Shown: positions 26,241 to 36,754, counted from the stretch's first letter. The stretch is 64,000 nucleotides of DNA from Planosporangium thailandense (GCF_011947195.1 NZ_JAATVY010000011.1:62001-126000); one strand, 5' to 3'. Notes: a model not told the origin generated them from the letters alone. Translations and numbers: made by a program.

Positions 26241-27806
26241 ATGAACACAGACCACCAGGTCCGCACCGGCGACGTCGTCACCGTGGGCGTCGACGCCTTG
26301 AGCTTCGAAGACGTCGTCGCCGTCGCCCGCCACGACGCACCCGTCGAGATCTCCGCGGCCGCGCTGGCCGAGATCCGCAAGAGCCGCGAGGTGATCGAGG
26401 CGCTGGCCGACGACGTCGTGCCGCACTACGGCGTCTCCACCGGCTTCGGCGCGCTGGCCACCCGGCACATCCCCGTCGAGCTCCGCGCGCAGCTGCAGTC
26501 CAGCCTGGTCCGCAGCCACGCGGCCGGTTCCGGCCCCGAGGTGGAGCGCGAGGTCATCCGCGCCCTCATGCTGCTGCGACTGTCCACTTTGGCGACCGGC
26601 CGCACCGGGGTACGCGAGGAGACCGCCCTGGCGTACGCCCAGCTGCTCAACGCCGGCATCACCCCCGTCGTGCACGAGTACGGCAGCCTCGGCTGCTCCG
26701 GCGACCTGGCGCCGCTGGCGCACTGCGCCCTCGCCGTGATGGGGGAGGGCACGGTGCGCGACGCCGCAGGGGAGCTACGCGACGCCGCCGACGCGCTGCG
26801 CGAGGCCGGCATCACCCCGGTCGCCCTGGCCGAGAAGGAGGGCCTGGCTCTGATCAACGGCACCGACGGCATGCTCGGCATGCTGGTGCTCGCGATCACC
26901 GACCTGCGACACCTGCTCAAGGTCGCCGACCTGACCGCGGCGATGAGCGTGGAGGGCCTGCTCGGAACCGACGCGGTGTTCGCCCCGGAACTGCAGGCGC
27001 TGCGTCCCCACCCCGGTCAGGCCGCATCGGCGGCCAACCTGCGGGCGGTGCTCGCCGAAAGCCCGATCATGGCAAGCCACCGCGGCCCCGACTGCACCCG
27101 GGTGCAGGACGCGTACTCGCTGCGCTGCGCGCCCCAGGTCGCCGGCGGCGCCCGCGACACGGTCGAGCACGCGGCCGTGGTCGCGTCCCGTGAACTCGCC
27201 GCCGCGGTGGACAACCCCGTCGTCACGCTCGACGGGCGGGTGGCCTCCAACGGCAACTTCCACGGCGCCCCGGTCGCGTACGTCATCGACTTCCTCGCCA
27301 TCGTCGCCGCCGATGTCGCCTCGATGGCGGAGCGCCGCACCGACCGGTTCCTCGACGTGGCCCGCAACCACGGGCTCAACGCGTTCCTCGCCGACGACCC
27401 CGGCGTCGACTCCGGTTACATGATCGCGCAGTACACCCAGGCCGCCCTCGTGTCCGAGCTCAAGCGCCTCGCCTCGCCCGCCAGCGTCGACTCGATCCCC
27501 AGCTCGGCGATGCAGGAGGACCACGTGTCGATGGGCTGGTCCGGCGCCCGCAAGCTGCGCCGGGCCGTGGACGCCCTGACCCGCGTGCTCGCCGTCGAAC
27601 TGCTCACGGCCGCCCGGGGCATCCAGCTGCGGGCGCCGCTTGCGCCCGCACCCGCCACCGGAGCGGTCATCGACGCCCTGCGGCAGGTCGCGCCCGGCCC
27701 CGGTGTGGACCGCTTCCTGGCCCCGGAGATCGAGGCCGCCGTGCAGTTCGTCGCCACGGGTGCCGCCCTGCGCGCGGCCGAGGCGGTCACCGGTGCGTTC
27801 CATTAG
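26241..27806 (+). CDS. hutH: Histidine ammonia-lyase
   Basis: 521 residues, standard for HutH, which deaminates L-histidine to urocanate. Diagnostic segments: HYGVSTGFGALATRHI (62-77), LVRSHAAGSGP (89-99), EYGSLGCSGDLAPLAH (146-161), and the C-terminal SNGNFHGAPVAYVIDFLAI. The MIO electrophile would form from C152-S153-G154; the first residue is Cys instead of the textbook Ala. ATG 26241 is used because family similarity begins right after it. First gene of hutH-hutU-M20-hutF-hutI; a 107-bp gap separates it from hutU. Confidence 0.97.
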   Translation: MNTDHQVRTGDVVTVGVDALSFEDVVAVARHDAPVEISAAALAEIRKSREVIEALADDVVPHYGVSTGFGALATRHIPVELRAQLQSSLVRSHAAGSGPEVEREVIRALMLLRLSTLATGRTGVREETALAYAQLLNAGITPVVHEYGSLGCSGDLAPLAHCALAVMGEGTVRDAAGELRDAADALREAGITPVALAEKEGLALINGTDGMLGMLVLAITDLRHLLKVADLTAAMSVEGLLGTDAVFAPELQALRPHPGQAASAANLRAVLAESPIMASHRGPDCTRVQDAYSLRCAPQVAGGARDTVEHAAVVASRELAAAVDNPVVTLDGRVASNGNFHGAPVAYVIDFLAIVAADVASMAERRTDRFLDVARNHGLNAFLADDPGVDSGYMIAQYTQAALVSELKRLASPASVDSIPSSAMQEDHVSMGWSGARKLRRAVDALTRVLAVELLTAARGIQLRAPLAPAPATGAVIDALRQVAPGPGVDRFLAPEIEAAVQFVATGAALRAAEAVTGAFH

Positions 27807-27913
27807 CCACCGCACGCCTGTCCCATCCCGCGCCGGTGACCTCCACCGTCGCGAACGCTCTGCCGCGCGCTGACCGCTGCGGCTGACCGCTCATCACAGC
27901 AAGGAGAATCGTC

Positions 27914-29569
27914 ATGGAAGGTGCACGCCCGGTCCGTGCGGCGCGCGGCACGACCCTCACCGCGAAGTCGTGGGCCACCGAGGCCCCCCTGCGCATGCTG
28001 ATGAACAACCTGGATCCGGAGAACGCCGAGCGCCCCGACGACCTGGTGGTCTACGGCGGCACCGGCCGGGCGGCCCGCGACTGGAAGTCCTTCGACGCGA
28101 TGGTCCGCACCCTGACCACGTTGGACAAGGACGAGACCATGCTGGTGCAGTCCGGCCGACCGGTCGGTGTCATGCGCACCCACGAGTGGGCGCCGCGGGT
28201 GATCCTGGCCAACTCCAACCTCGTCGGGGACTGGGCCACCTGGCCGGAGTTCCGCCGCCTCGAGCGCCTCGGTCTGACCATGTACGGCCAGATGACGGCG
28301 GGCTCGTGGATCTACATCGGCACCCAGGGGATCGTGCAGGGCACGTACGAGACGTTCGCGGCCGTGGCCGAGAAGCGCTTCAACGGCACCCTGGCCGGCA
28401 CGCTGACCCTGACCGGCGGCTGCGGCGGCATGGGCGGCGCGCAGCCGCTCGCGGTGACCCTCAACGACGGCGTCTGCCTCATCGTCGACGTCGACCGGTC
28501 CCGGCTCGACCGCCGCGTCCAGCACCGGTACCTCGACGAGGTCGCCGAGGACATCGACGACGCGATCGAGAAGGTGCTGCGGGCCAAGGCGGAGCGCCGG
28601 GCGCTCTCGGTCGGTCTCGTCGGCAACTGCGCCGAGGTGTTCCCGGAGCTGCTGCGCCGCGGTGTCGACATCGACATCGTCACCGACCAGACCAGCGCCC
28701 ACGACCCGCTGTCGTACCTGCCCGAAGGTGTCTCGGTCGAGGAGTGGCACGACTACGCGGAGGCCAAGCCCGAGGAGTTCACCGCCCGGGCCCGCGCGTC
28801 GATGGCCAAGCACGTCCAGGCCATGGTGGAGTTCCAGGACGCCGGCGCCGAGGTCTTCGACTACGGCAACTCGATCCGCGACGAGGCGCGCCAGGGCGGG
28901 TACGAGCGTGCCTTCGCCTTCCCGGGTTTCGTGCCCGCCTACATCCGCCCCCTGTTCTGCGAGGGCAAGGGCCCCTTCCGCTGGGCCGCGCTGTCGGGCA
29001 ACCCCGCCGACATCCACGCCACCGACCGTGCCGTGATGGACCTGTTCCCCGACAACGACCGGCTGCAGCGGTGGATGCGCGGCGCCCAGGAGAAGATCGC
29101 GTTCCAGGGCCTGCCCGCGCGGATCTGCTGGCTGGGCTACGGTGAACGGGACCGGGCCGGCCTGAAGTTCAACGAGATGGTGGCCTCCGGAGAGCTCGAA
29201 GCGCCGATCGTCATCGGCCGTGACCACCTGGACGCCGGCTCGGTGGCCTCGCCGTACCGGGAGACCGAGTCGATGCTCGACGGGTCCGACGCCATCGCCG
29301 ACTGGCCGCTGCTCAACGCCCTCATCAACACCGCCTCGGGTGCCTCGTGGGTGTCGATCCACCACGGCGGCGGCGTCGGCATCGGCCGGTCGATCCACGC
29401 CGGCCAGGTCTCGGTGGCCGACGGGACCGCCCTGGCGGCGGAGAAGCTGTCGCGCGTGCTGACCAACGACCCCGGCATGGGCGTGATCCGCCACGTCGAC
29501 GCCGGCTACGAGCGCGCCGAGCAGGTCGCACAGGAGCGCGGCGTGCGGATCCCGATGCGGGAGAGCTGA
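27914..29569 (+). CDS. hutU: Urocanate hydratase
   Basis: 551 residues, the normal length. Converts urocanate to imidazolonepropionate using tightly bound NAD+ as an electrophile. Highly conserved stretches include [64 protein letters not shown] and the C-terminal [27 protein letters not shown] lies before ATG 27914. Second step of the pathway. Confidence 0.97.
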   Translation: MEGARPVRAARGTTLTAKSWATEAPLRMLMNNLDPENAERPDDLVVYGGTGRAARDWKSFDAMVRTLTTLDKDETMLVQSGRPVGVMRTHEWAPRVILANSNLVGDWATWPEFRRLERLGLTMYGQMTAGSWIYIGTQGIVQGTYETFAAVAEKRFNGTLAGTLTLTGGCGGMGGAQPLAVTLNDGVCLIVDVDRSRLDRRVQHRYLDEVAEDIDDAIEKVLRAKAERRALSVGLVGNCAEVFPELLRRGVDIDIVTDQTSAHDPLSYLPEGVSVEEWHDYAEAKPEEFTARARASMAKHVQAMVEFQDAGAEVFDYGNSIRDEARQGGYERAFAFPGFVPAYIRPLFCEGKGPFRWAALSGNPADIHATDRAVMDLFPDNDRLQRWMRGAQEKIAFQGLPARICWLGYGERDRAGLKFNEMVASGELEAPIVIGRDHLDAGSVASPYRETESMLDGSDAIADWPLLNALINTASGASWVSIHHGGGVGIGRSIHAGQVSVADGTALAAEKLSRVLTNDPGMGVIRHVDAGYERAEQVAQERGVRIPMRES

Positions 29570-29578
29570 GCCGACGCG

Positions 29579-30781
29579 ATGACCTTCGACAGCATGTGGG
29601 CGGCGATCGAACCGGTGGGCCGCGACGCCGGCTCCGGCGGGTACCGCCGGTACGCGTGGACCGCTTGCGATCTCCAGCTGCGCGAGTGGTTCGCCCAGGA
29701 GTGCCGCGTCCGGGGACTGGACCTCACCACCGACCGGATGGGTAACCAGTGGGCGTGGTGGGGCGACCCGGACGCGGCCGTCGCGGCCGGTGATCCCGGC
29801 GTCGTCATCGGGTCGCATCTGGACTCGGTACCCGACGGGGGCGCCTTCGACGGGCCGCTCGGCGTGGTCAGCTCGCTGGCCGCGGTCGACGCGCTGCGGG
29901 CGGAGGGCTTCCGGCCCACCCGGCCGATCGGCGTGGTCAACTTCGTCGACGAGGAGGGCGCCCGCTTCGGGGTCGCGTGCGCCGGTTCGCGGGTCATCAC
30001 CGGGGTTCTCGACGCCGACCGGGCGCGCGGGCTGACCGACGCGGATGGCGTGACCATGGCCGAGGCGATGCGCCGGGCGGGTCGTGATCCGGCCGCGCTG
30101 GGGCCGGACACCGAGGCGCTCCGCCGGATCGGGGCGTTCATCGAACTGCACGTGGAACAGGGCCGAGGCCTGGTCGACCTCGGCCAACCCGTCGCCGTCG
30201 CCACCGACATCTGGCCGCACGGCCGCTGGCGCCTCGACTTCCCCGGCACCGCCAACCACGCCGGCACCACCCGGCTCGAGGACCGCCACGACGCGATGCT
30301 CGGGTACGCGGAGACGGTGCTCACCGCCCGCAGCGCGGCGGCCCGGCACGGATGTGTCGCGACCATGGGGAAGGTGACCGTGCGACCCGGCGGGGTCAAC
30401 GCCATACCGAGCCACGTGACCGGATGGCTCGACGCCCGCGGGCCGGTCGAATCGGCGGTCCGCGCCACCGTCGACGACATCGCCAGGGTGGCGGCGGGAC
30501 ACGGGGCCACGCTCACCGAGGAGTCCTGGACCCCGACCACGGCGTTCGACGCGGCCCTCGGCGACCGGCTGTCGAAGCTGCTCGGCGAGCACGTCCCGCG
30601 CCTGGGGACCGGCGCCGGGCACGACGCCGGCATCCTCGCCACGGCCGGCATCCCGACCGCGATGCTGTTCGTGCGTAACCCCACCGGCGTCTCACACTCA
30701 CCGGAGGAGTTCGCCGAACGCGACGACTGCCACGCCGGAGTGGCCGCGCTGGCCCGCGCCGTGCGGGAGCTTGCCGGATGA
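29579..30781 (+). CDS. M20-family amidohydrolase (allantoate/N-carbamoyl type) in the hut operon
   Basis: 400-residue dinuclear metallo-amidase of the allantoate amidohydrolase/N-carbamoyl-L-amino-acid hydrolase family. Likely metal ligands are H80 and D91 (GSHLDSVPDGGAFDGP) and E125-E126 (NFVDEEGARFG). Also visible: ELHVEQGRGL and GAGHDAGILATAGIPTAMLF near the C-terminus. It lies between hutU and hutF with a ten-base gap and an ATGA overlap, the same order I recall in Streptomyces hut loci. HutF makes N-formyl-glutamate and no classical HutG deformylase is visible, so this enzyme may deformylate it. That role is inferred. Confidence 0.88.
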   Translation: MTFDSMWAAIEPVGRDAGSGGYRRYAWTACDLQLREWFAQECRVRGLDLTTDRMGNQWAWWGDPDAAVAAGDPGVVIGSHLDSVPDGGAFDGPLGVVSSLAAVDALRAEGFRPTRPIGVVNFVDEEGARFGVACAGSRVITGVLDADRARGLTDADGVTMAEAMRRAGRDPAALGPDTEALRRIGAFIELHVEQGRGLVDLGQPVAVATDIWPHGRWRLDFPGTANHAGTTRLEDRHDAMLGYAETVLTARSAAARHGCVATMGKVTVRPGGVNAIPSHVTGWLDARGPVESAVRATVDDIARVAAGHGATLTEESWTPTTAFDAALGDRLSKLLGEHVPRLGTGAGHDAGILATAGIPTAMLFVRNPTGVSHSPEEFAERDDCHAGVAALARAVRELAG

Positions 30782-32112
30782 CCGCGACGCAGCCGGCGCG
30801 GCGGTGGCATGCGGCGTACGCGCTCCTGCCGGCCGGGCTCGCCCGGGACGTGACCTTCGAGATCACCGACGGCCGGTTCACGTCGATCACCCCCGACTCG
30901 AGCCCGGCGGGGGCGCAGCTGCTGCCCGGAGTGGTGCTGCCCGGGCTGGCCAACGCACACAGCCACGCGTTCCACCGCGCCCTGCGCGGGCGTACCCACC
31001 ACGGCGGCGGCACCTTCTGGACCTGGCGCGACGGCATGTACGCCGTCGCGGCCAGGCTCGACCCGGACCGCTACCTGGCGCTGGCCCGCGCGACCTACGC
31101 GGAGATGGCGTTGGCCGGGGTGACCTGTGTGGGGGAGTTCCACTACCTCCACCACGCACCGGGCGGGGCGCGCTACGCCGACCCGAACGCGATGGGTGAG
31201 GCGCTGCGCCAGGCGGCGGCGGAGGCCGGGATCCGGCTGACCCTGCTGGACGCCTGCTATCTCAGCGGCGGGCTGACCGCCGACGGCCATCAGCCCCTGG
31301 GCGACGCCCAGCGGCGCTTCTCCGACGGCTCCGCCGAGAACTGGGCCGAGCGGGTGGACCTGCTCGCGCCGAGCGAGGGAATGCGTATCGGTGCGGCGGT
31401 CCACTCGGTGCGGGCCGTCCCGCGGGAGGCGCTGAAGACCGTGGTGACCGCGGCGGCGGGCCGGCCGTTGCACGTCCATCTGTCCGAGCAGCCGGCCGAG
31501 AACGAGGCGTGCCTGGGATGGTACGGCCTCACCCCGACCGGTCTGCTCGCCGCCGAAGGCGTGCTGGGGCGCCGCACCTCCGCGGTCCACGCCACCCACC
31601 TGACCGACGCCGACATCGCCCTGCTCGGCCGGACGGGCACCGTCTGCTGCTTCTGTCCGACCACCGAACGCGACCTGGCGGACGGCATCGGCCCGGCCCG
31701 CGCCCTGCGCGACGCCGGTTCGCCGCTGTCGCTGGGATCCGACCAGCATGCGGTGATCGACCTGATCGAGGAGGCACGGGCGCTCGAGAGCCACGAACGG
31801 CTCGACTCGCGTCGACGTGGCCGGTTCACCTTGGCCGAGCTGCTGTCCGCGGCGACCAACCAGGAGAGCCTCGGCTGGCCGGACGCCGGACGGTTGGAGG
31901 TCGGCGCGCGGGCGGACCTCGTCGCGGTGCGAACCGACAGCGTACGCACCGCGGGTACCGCCCCTGACCAGATCGTCATGTCGGCGACCGCCGCCGACGT
32001 CGATACCGTGATCGTCGACGGGCGAATGATCGTCCAGGGCGGACAGCACCGACTCGGTGACATCGCGTCCCTGCTGCGCGACGCGATCGAGCCTCTCTGG
32101 GAGGACCAGTGA
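30778..32112 (+). CDS. hutF: Formimidoylglutamate deiminase
   Basis: 444-residue amidohydrolase that converts N-formimino-L-glutamate to N-formyl-L-glutamate and ammonia. Metal-binding motif [14 protein letters not shown] (H61, H63); the strand motif [13 protein letters not shown] and the [20 protein letters not shown] segment are diagnostic for HutF. ATG 30778 overlaps the upstream stop (ATGA), and its own stop overlaps hutI (GTGA). With HutF the pathway is the five-step route via formylglutamate rather than direct hydrolysis by HutG. Confidence 0.95.
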   Translation: MTATQPARRWHAAYALLPAGLARDVTFEITDGRFTSITPDSSPAGAQLLPGVVLPGLANAHSHAFHRALRGRTHHGGGTFWTWRDGMYAVAARLDPDRYLALARATYAEMALAGVTCVGEFHYLHHAPGGARYADPNAMGEALRQAAAEAGIRLTLLDACYLSGGLTADGHQPLGDAQRRFSDGSAENWAERVDLLAPSEGMRIGAAVHSVRAVPREALKTVVTAAAGRPLHVHLSEQPAENEACLGWYGLTPTGLLAAEGVLGRRTSAVHATHLTDADIALLGRTGTVCCFCPTTERDLADGIGPARALRDAGSPLSLGSDQHAVIDLIEEARALESHERLDSRRRGRFTLAELLSAATNQESLGWPDAGRLEVGARADLVAVRTDSVRTAGTAPDQIVMSATAADVDTVIVDGRMIVQGGQHRLGDIASLLRDAIEPLWEDQ

Positions 32113-33329
32113 CCACCACGACCCTGATCAGCGGCATCGCAGAGCTGGTCACCAACGACGCGTCGCTCGACGGCGGCGATCACGCCGAAGGGCTCGGGCT
32201 GCTGCGCGACGCCGCCGTCGTCGTCGACGGTGACCACGTCGCGTGGGTCGGGCCGGCCTCGCGGGCGCCGGCCGCGGACCGTCGGGTCGACCTCTGCGGC
32301 CGGGCCGTCGTGCCGGGGTTCGTCGACAGCCACTCCCATCTGGTGTTCGCCGGGGACCGGGCCGCCGAGTTCGCCGCCCGCATGACCGGCGTCCGCTACG
32401 ACGGCGGCGGCATCGCGAACTCGGTGCGCGCCACCCGCGCCGCCGGCGAGGACGAGCTGCGGGACCTGGTCGCCGGCCGGGTGCGGGAGATGCGGGCGCA
32501 GGGCACGACGACAGTGGAGATCAAGAGCGGGTACGGGCTCACCGTGGACGACGAGCTACGCAGCCTGCGCGTGGCGCGTACGGTCACGTCGGAGACCACG
32601 TTCCTCGGCGCCCACGTCGTGCCGGCCGAGTACGCCGACCGCCGTCACGAGTACATCGACCTCGTCTGCGGGGAGATGCTCGCGGCGTGCCGGCCGTACG
32701 CCCGGTGGATCGACGTGTTCTGCGAGCCCAACAGCGCGCACGCGTTCACGGGGGAGGAGGCCCGGCAGATCCTCTCGGCCGGCCGCGACGCCGGTCTGGA
32801 GCTGCGCGTGCACGGCAACCAGCTCGGGCACGGCCCAGGTGTGCGGTTGGCGGTCGAGTTCGCGGCGGCGAGCGTCGACCACTGCACCTACCTGTCCGAC
32901 TCCGACATCGATGCGCTGGCCGGCGCAGCGGAGATCACGGTGGCGACCCTGCTGCCGGGAGTGGAGTTCTCCACGCGATCGCCGTACCCCGACGGACGCC
33001 GGCTGCTCGACGCGGGTGTCAGCGTCGCGCTGGCCAGCGACTGCAACCCCGGCACGTGCTACTCCTCGTCGATTCCCCTCGCCATCGCGCTCGCGGTGCG
33101 CGAGATGGGCCTGACACCGGCCGAGGCGTTGCTGGCGTCGACGCTCGGCGGCGCGAAGGCGCTGCGCCGTGGCGACATCGGCATGGTCAAGGCCGGCTGT
33201 CGCGCGGACCTCACGGTGCTGGACGCCCCGTCGTACCTGCACCTGGCCTACCGGCCAGGGGTACCGATCGCGCGCGCCCTCGACCTGCCGGGCGACGGCG
33301 CGCCCGCCGCTTCAGACTCGGCCGTCTGA
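32109..33329 (+). CDS. hutI: Imidazolonepropionase
   Basis: 406 residues, GTG start overlapping the hutF stop. It hydrolyses 4-imidazolone-5-propionate to formiminoglutamate. Motifs: [20 protein letters not shown] (H75, H77), [45 protein letters not shown] and [16 protein letters not shown]. The gene order (hutF before hutI) differs from the pathway order, as is common in actinobacteria. Confidence 0.96.
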   Translation: MTTTTLISGIAELVTNDASLDGGDHAEGLGLLRDAAVVVDGDHVAWVGPASRAPAADRRVDLCGRAVVPGFVDSHSHLVFAGDRAAEFAARMTGVRYDGGGIANSVRATRAAGEDELRDLVAGRVREMRAQGTTTVEIKSGYGLTVDDELRSLRVARTVTSETTFLGAHVVPAEYADRRHEYIDLVCGEMLAACRPYARWIDVFCEPNSAHAFTGEEARQILSAGRDAGLELRVHGNQLGHGPGVRLAVEFAAASVDHCTYLSDSDIDALAGAAEITVATLLPGVEFSTRSPYPDGRRLLDAGVSVALASDCNPGTCYSSSIPLAIALAVREMGLTPAEALLASTLGGAKALRRGDIGMVKAGCRADLTVLDAPSYLHLAYRPGVPIARALDLPGDGAPAASDSAV

Positions 33330-33345
33330 CCGTGGCCGCACGAGT

Positions 33346-34530
33346 ATGACGGTGACGAGAAGCGACCGGGCTGCGCGACTGACGCCGTCCCAGGCCGTCC
33401 TTGTTCTCAGCGGTTGCGGTTTCACCGGGCAGAACCTGCTGTTCGCGGTGGTTCCCGTGCTCGCCGCGCGCACGGGTGGCCGGATCGGCGCCGGTCTGGC
33501 CACGGCCGTGTTCATGGGTGCGACCGTGCTCGTCCAGGCCACGATGCCGCAGGTCATGGCGCGGGTGCGGCCCCATGTCCTGCTCGGGCTCAGCCTCCTG
33601 CTCCTCGGTGCGCCGGCGCTGCTGTACGAGGTGGCGTCGTCGCTCACCCTGGTGCTGGCGGTCACCGCCGTGCGCGGCGCCGGGTTCGGCATACTCACCG
33701 TGGTCGGGTCCGCGCTCGTCTCCCGGTACGCGCCGCCCGCGCGGCATGGCTCGGCGATCGGCGCCTATGGCCTGGCCGTCTCGCTCACCGGGATGGTCGC
33801 GCCGCCGCTGGGGCTGTTCCTGCTGAACCACGGCTGGGAGACCCAGACGGCGCTGTTGGGCACGCTTGTTCCGCTCGCATCGCTACTGCTGCTCGCGGTG
33901 GTGCGCCAGGCCTCACCGGAACCGCTGGCAAAGAAGGGACCGGCGGCGCGACGGCTGCGCTCGGTGTGGCGCGACCCCGCCCTTGTCGCGCCCGTTCTGC
34001 TGTTCTTCCCGTGTGCGCTGTCCTACGGTGGCGTGTACACCTTCCTGCCGCTGCTGTCGCAGGACGCGCCGACCGCGCTGCTCTTCTACGGTTGCGGATT
34101 CGCGGCCGCGCGTTTCGCCTGCGGCCGGCTGTCCGACACGATCACGCCGCGGGTCCTTGCTGCGCCGCTGCTCGGCGCGGTCGTGGCCGGTACGGGGGCG
34201 ATGACGGTCTTTCCCGCCGGGGCCGGGCTGGCCGCCACCGCGCTCCTCGCCGGAGTCGGTGTCGGAGGTATGGCGACGGTGTCACTTGTCGCCGTCATGG
34301 CCGAGGCGACCGACACGGAGATCGCCCTCGCGTCGGCCCTCTGGAACCTCGTCTTCGATGGCGGCATCGGGTTCGGCGGTGTCGCCCTCGGCCTCGTGGC
34401 CGAGTCGGCCGGTTACCGCGCCGTGTTCGTGGTCTCGGTCGCGGCGACGGCGGTCGCCCTCGGCGCTGCGGTGTTGCGCCTGATGCGGCGACGCACCCGC
34501 CGCAACTCGAGATCCGCGCCGGGCGCATGA
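33346..34530 (+). CDS. MFS transporter at the end of the hut operon
   Basis: 394 residues with about 12 hydrophobic segments and a charged C-terminal tail (MRRRTRRNSR). Segments such as AVRGAGFGILTVVGSALVS and AAARFACGRLSDTI correspond to MFS helix-4/5 and loop signatures. It begins 16 bases after hutI and is probably co-transcribed, so it may move histidine, urocanate or another intermediate. A drug-efflux-like role cannot be excluded. Confidence 0.85.
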   Translation: MTVTRSDRAARLTPSQAVLVLSGCGFTGQNLLFAVVPVLAARTGGRIGAGLATAVFMGATVLVQATMPQVMARVRPHVLLGLSLLLLGAPALLYEVASSLTLVLAVTAVRGAGFGILTVVGSALVSRYAPPARHGSAIGAYGLAVSLTGMVAPPLGLFLLNHGWETQTALLGTLVPLASLLLLAVVRQASPEPLAKKGPAARRLRSVWRDPALVAPVLLFFPCALSYGGVYTFLPLLSQDAPTALLFYGCGFAAARFACGRLSDTITPRVLAAPLLGAVVAGTGAMTVFPAGAGLAATALLAGVGVGGMATVSLVAVMAEATDTEIALASALWNLVFDGGIGFGGVALGLVAESAGYRAVFVVSVAATAVALGAAVLRLMRRRTRRNSRSAPGA

Positions 34531-34579
34531 CCACCACGGGCGAGGGGCGCCCAGCGGATCGCCATGACCCACGGCGCCG

Positions 34580-36754
34580 TCAGCACGGGGCTGGCGGGGC
34601 CGGGCGTACGGCGCCGGTACGTCCGGTGGCGTCGATGTCCCAGCGGATGCCGAAGGCGGTCAGCCCGGTGATCTGCACGTGGCCGTCGGATTCGGGGGCG
34701 TCGGGGTCGATGGTGAGCCGGCCGTCGCAGGGTTCGACGCCGTACAGCGCGCGGGTGAACAGCAGCGGCGTGGCCGAGGCCCAGGACTGCGGGCTGCACG
34801 CGGTCGGGTAGGCGATCGGGATTCCGGTGTTGGCGCGAGGGTAGCCGCAGATCGCCTCCGGCAGCCGATGATCGAAGTGCGTCGCCGCCTCGGCCAGGGC
34901 CACGGCCAGGCGCTTGGCCTGTTCACGGTAGCCGTAGCGGGTCATGCCGTACGCGATGATGGAGTTGTCGTGCGGCCAGACCGTGCCGCGGTGGTAGCCG
35001 ATCGGGTTGTACCCGGCGTCGGTGGTGGCCATGGTGCGTACGCCCCAGCCGGAGAACAGCTGCTCGGACATGAGCTGGTCGACGACGATGCGGGCGCGGT
35101 CGTCGGGGATGATGCCCGACCACAGCAGGTGGCCCATGTTCGAGGTCATGGCGTCGATGCGGCGCTTGTCGCCGTCGAGGCCGAGAGCGTAGTAGCCGCC
35201 CCGGTCGTCGATCCAGAACTGTTCGTTGAACAGCGACTGGAGCTGTGCGGCCTCGCGGTGCAGCCGGCGGGCCAGTGTGCGGTTGTCGAGCGGGCCGTCG
35301 GCCAGTTCGGCCATGCGCAGCTTGGCGTCGTAGACGTAGCCCTGGATCTCGCAGGTGGCGATCGGCAGCGGCGGTATCCGGCCGTCGGCGTACAGCACCC
35401 CGTCCCACGAGTCGCGCCAGCACTGGTTACCCAGCCCCTCCGGGGAGTGGGTCTGGTACTCGACGAAGCAGTCGCCGTCGCGGTCGCCGTAGTGGTCGAT
35501 CCACTCCATCGCGGCCATCGCGTTGCCGTACAGCTGCTGGACCAGCTTGTCGTCGCCGGTCCAGCGCCAGTACTCCGACAGCAGGATCAGCCACAGCGGG
35601 GTGGCGTCCGCGCTGCCGTAGTACGGGCTGTGCGGGCGCAGCCCGAGCTTGGTCAGCTCGCCGGTGCGCACCTCGTGCAGGATCTTGCCCGGCTCCTCGT
35701 CGCGCATGTCGTCGCAGCGGGTGCCCTGATAGTTGGCGAGGGCGATCAGCGCGCCGCGGGCGAGGTCCGGGCCGTACACCAGGGTCTGGTAGGCGGTGAT
35801 GAGAGTGTCGCGGCCGAACAGGGTGAGGAACCACGGCAGCCCGGCGGCGGGCAGCATCACGTCCTCGTCGCCGACCCGCATCGTGATCCGCAACGCGGTC
35901 AGGTCGCGTACCGCCTGGGCGATGAGTGGCTCGATCAGGTGGGAGTCGCTGTGGAAGTGGGCCAGCCGGTCGCGCCAGTCGCTCACCGGGTCATGCGACA
36001 TGCCCATCGCCGGGCTAGGGCGGTGCTGCGGCGGGGTGATCTCCTCGTCGCCCGTGGGTAGCACCACGTACAGGTCGCACGACCAGGTTCCGTGTACCGG
36101 CAGGTCCACCTCCCACACCAGGGCCTCGCCGTCGATGCGGTCGGCCGCCGGCACCGCCTGCACCTCGGTGGCCGCGCTGAAGATGTCGTGGCGGTAGGAA
36201 AAGCGCAGCCGGGAGCCGTCGCGGAGGTGGTCACGGCGGATGCGCGTCGACCGGTCGCCCACCTCCTCCTTGATCTCGAACAGGTCGGCGAAGTCGCTGC
36301 CGACGGCCAGCCGGACGGTCAGGTGCAGGTGTCGGTCGTCGTGGTTGGTCAGCTCGATGCGCTCGCCGACGTCGCCGTCGATCACCCGCTGGCGGCACAC
36401 CCCGAGCGCGTTCGCGGTCAGCCCGGGCAGCGCCGGGTTGGTCAGGTAGAACTTCGCCCGGGAGTGCTCGGGCAGACCATTGCCCAGCTCCAGCAGGCGG
36501 GCGCCGTTGACCGTGAGCACCCACTCGTCGAGGTAGCGGGTGTCGGCGTGCACCAGGCCGCCGACCGACCCTTTCGGGATGTCGCCGACCGCGTCGGAGT
36601 ACATGAACGTCCGGCCGTCCAGCACGGCGAGGGCGCCGCACCCGAGTTCGGGGGGCAGCCGACGCAGATCCGACTCGAGCAGGCCCAGCCGGTCGACCGT
36701 GCCCGGGTACGGATAGACCGGCGTCGCCCGCTGTGACTGTGCTCGCTCAGGCAT
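34580..36754 (-). CDS. Amylo-alpha-1,6-glucosidase/glycogen-debranching-type enzyme
   Basis: 724 residues in two parts. The N-terminal beta-rich domain carries GDIPKGSVGGLVHADTRYLD. The C-terminal alpha/alpha barrel has PWFLTLFGRDTLITAYQTLV, ILHEVRTGELTKLGLRPHSP, YYGSADATPLWLILLSEYWR and GYNPIGYHRGTVWPHDNSII. This arrangement matches proteins annotated as glycogen-debranching or amylo-alpha-1,6-glucosidase in actinomycetes and cyanobacteria. ATG 36754 is chosen because GGGAAGAG lies just before it; an in-frame ATG at 36850 lacks one. It is convergent with the MFS gene (49-bp gap) and stands alone. The true substrate could be another alpha-glucan. Confidence 0.88.
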   Translation of the reverse strand: MPERAQSQRATPVYPYPGTVDRLGLLESDLRRLPPELGCGALAVLDGRTFMYSDAVGDIPKGSVGGLVHADTRYLDEWVLTVNGARLLELGNGLPEHSRAKFYLTNPALPGLTANALGVCRQRVIDGDVGERIELTNHDDRHLHLTVRLAVGSDFADLFEIKEEVGDRSTRIRRDHLRDGSRLRFSYRHDIFSAATEVQAVPAADRIDGEALVWEVDLPVHGTWSCDLYVVLPTGDEEITPPQHRPSPAMGMSHDPVSDWRDRLAHFHSDSHLIEPLIAQAVRDLTALRITMRVGDEDVMLPAAGLPWFLTLFGRDTLITAYQTLVYGPDLARGALIALANYQGTRCDDMRDEEPGKILHEVRTGELTKLGLRPHSPYYGSADATPLWLILLSEYWRWTGDDKLVQQLYGNAMAAMEWIDHYGDRDGDCFVEYQTHSPEGLGNQCWRDSWDGVLYADGRIPPLPIATCEIQGYVYDAKLRMAELADGPLDNRTLARRLHREAAQLQSLFNEQFWIDDRGGYYALGLDGDKRRIDAMTSNMGHLLWSGIIPDDRARIVVDQLMSEQLFSGWGVRTMATTDAGYNPIGYHRGTVWPHDNSIIAYGMTRYGYREQAKRLAVALAEAATHFDHRLPEAICGYPRANTGIPIAYPTACSPQSWASATPLLFTRALYGVEPCDGRLTIDPDAPESDGHVQITGLTAFGIRWDIDATGRTGAVRPAPPAPC

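Noticed and set aside
27803-30622. 939-codon minus-strand frame opposite hutU and the M20 gene
   Set aside because: Antisense shadow of two well-conserved genes; long open antisense frames are expected at this GC content.
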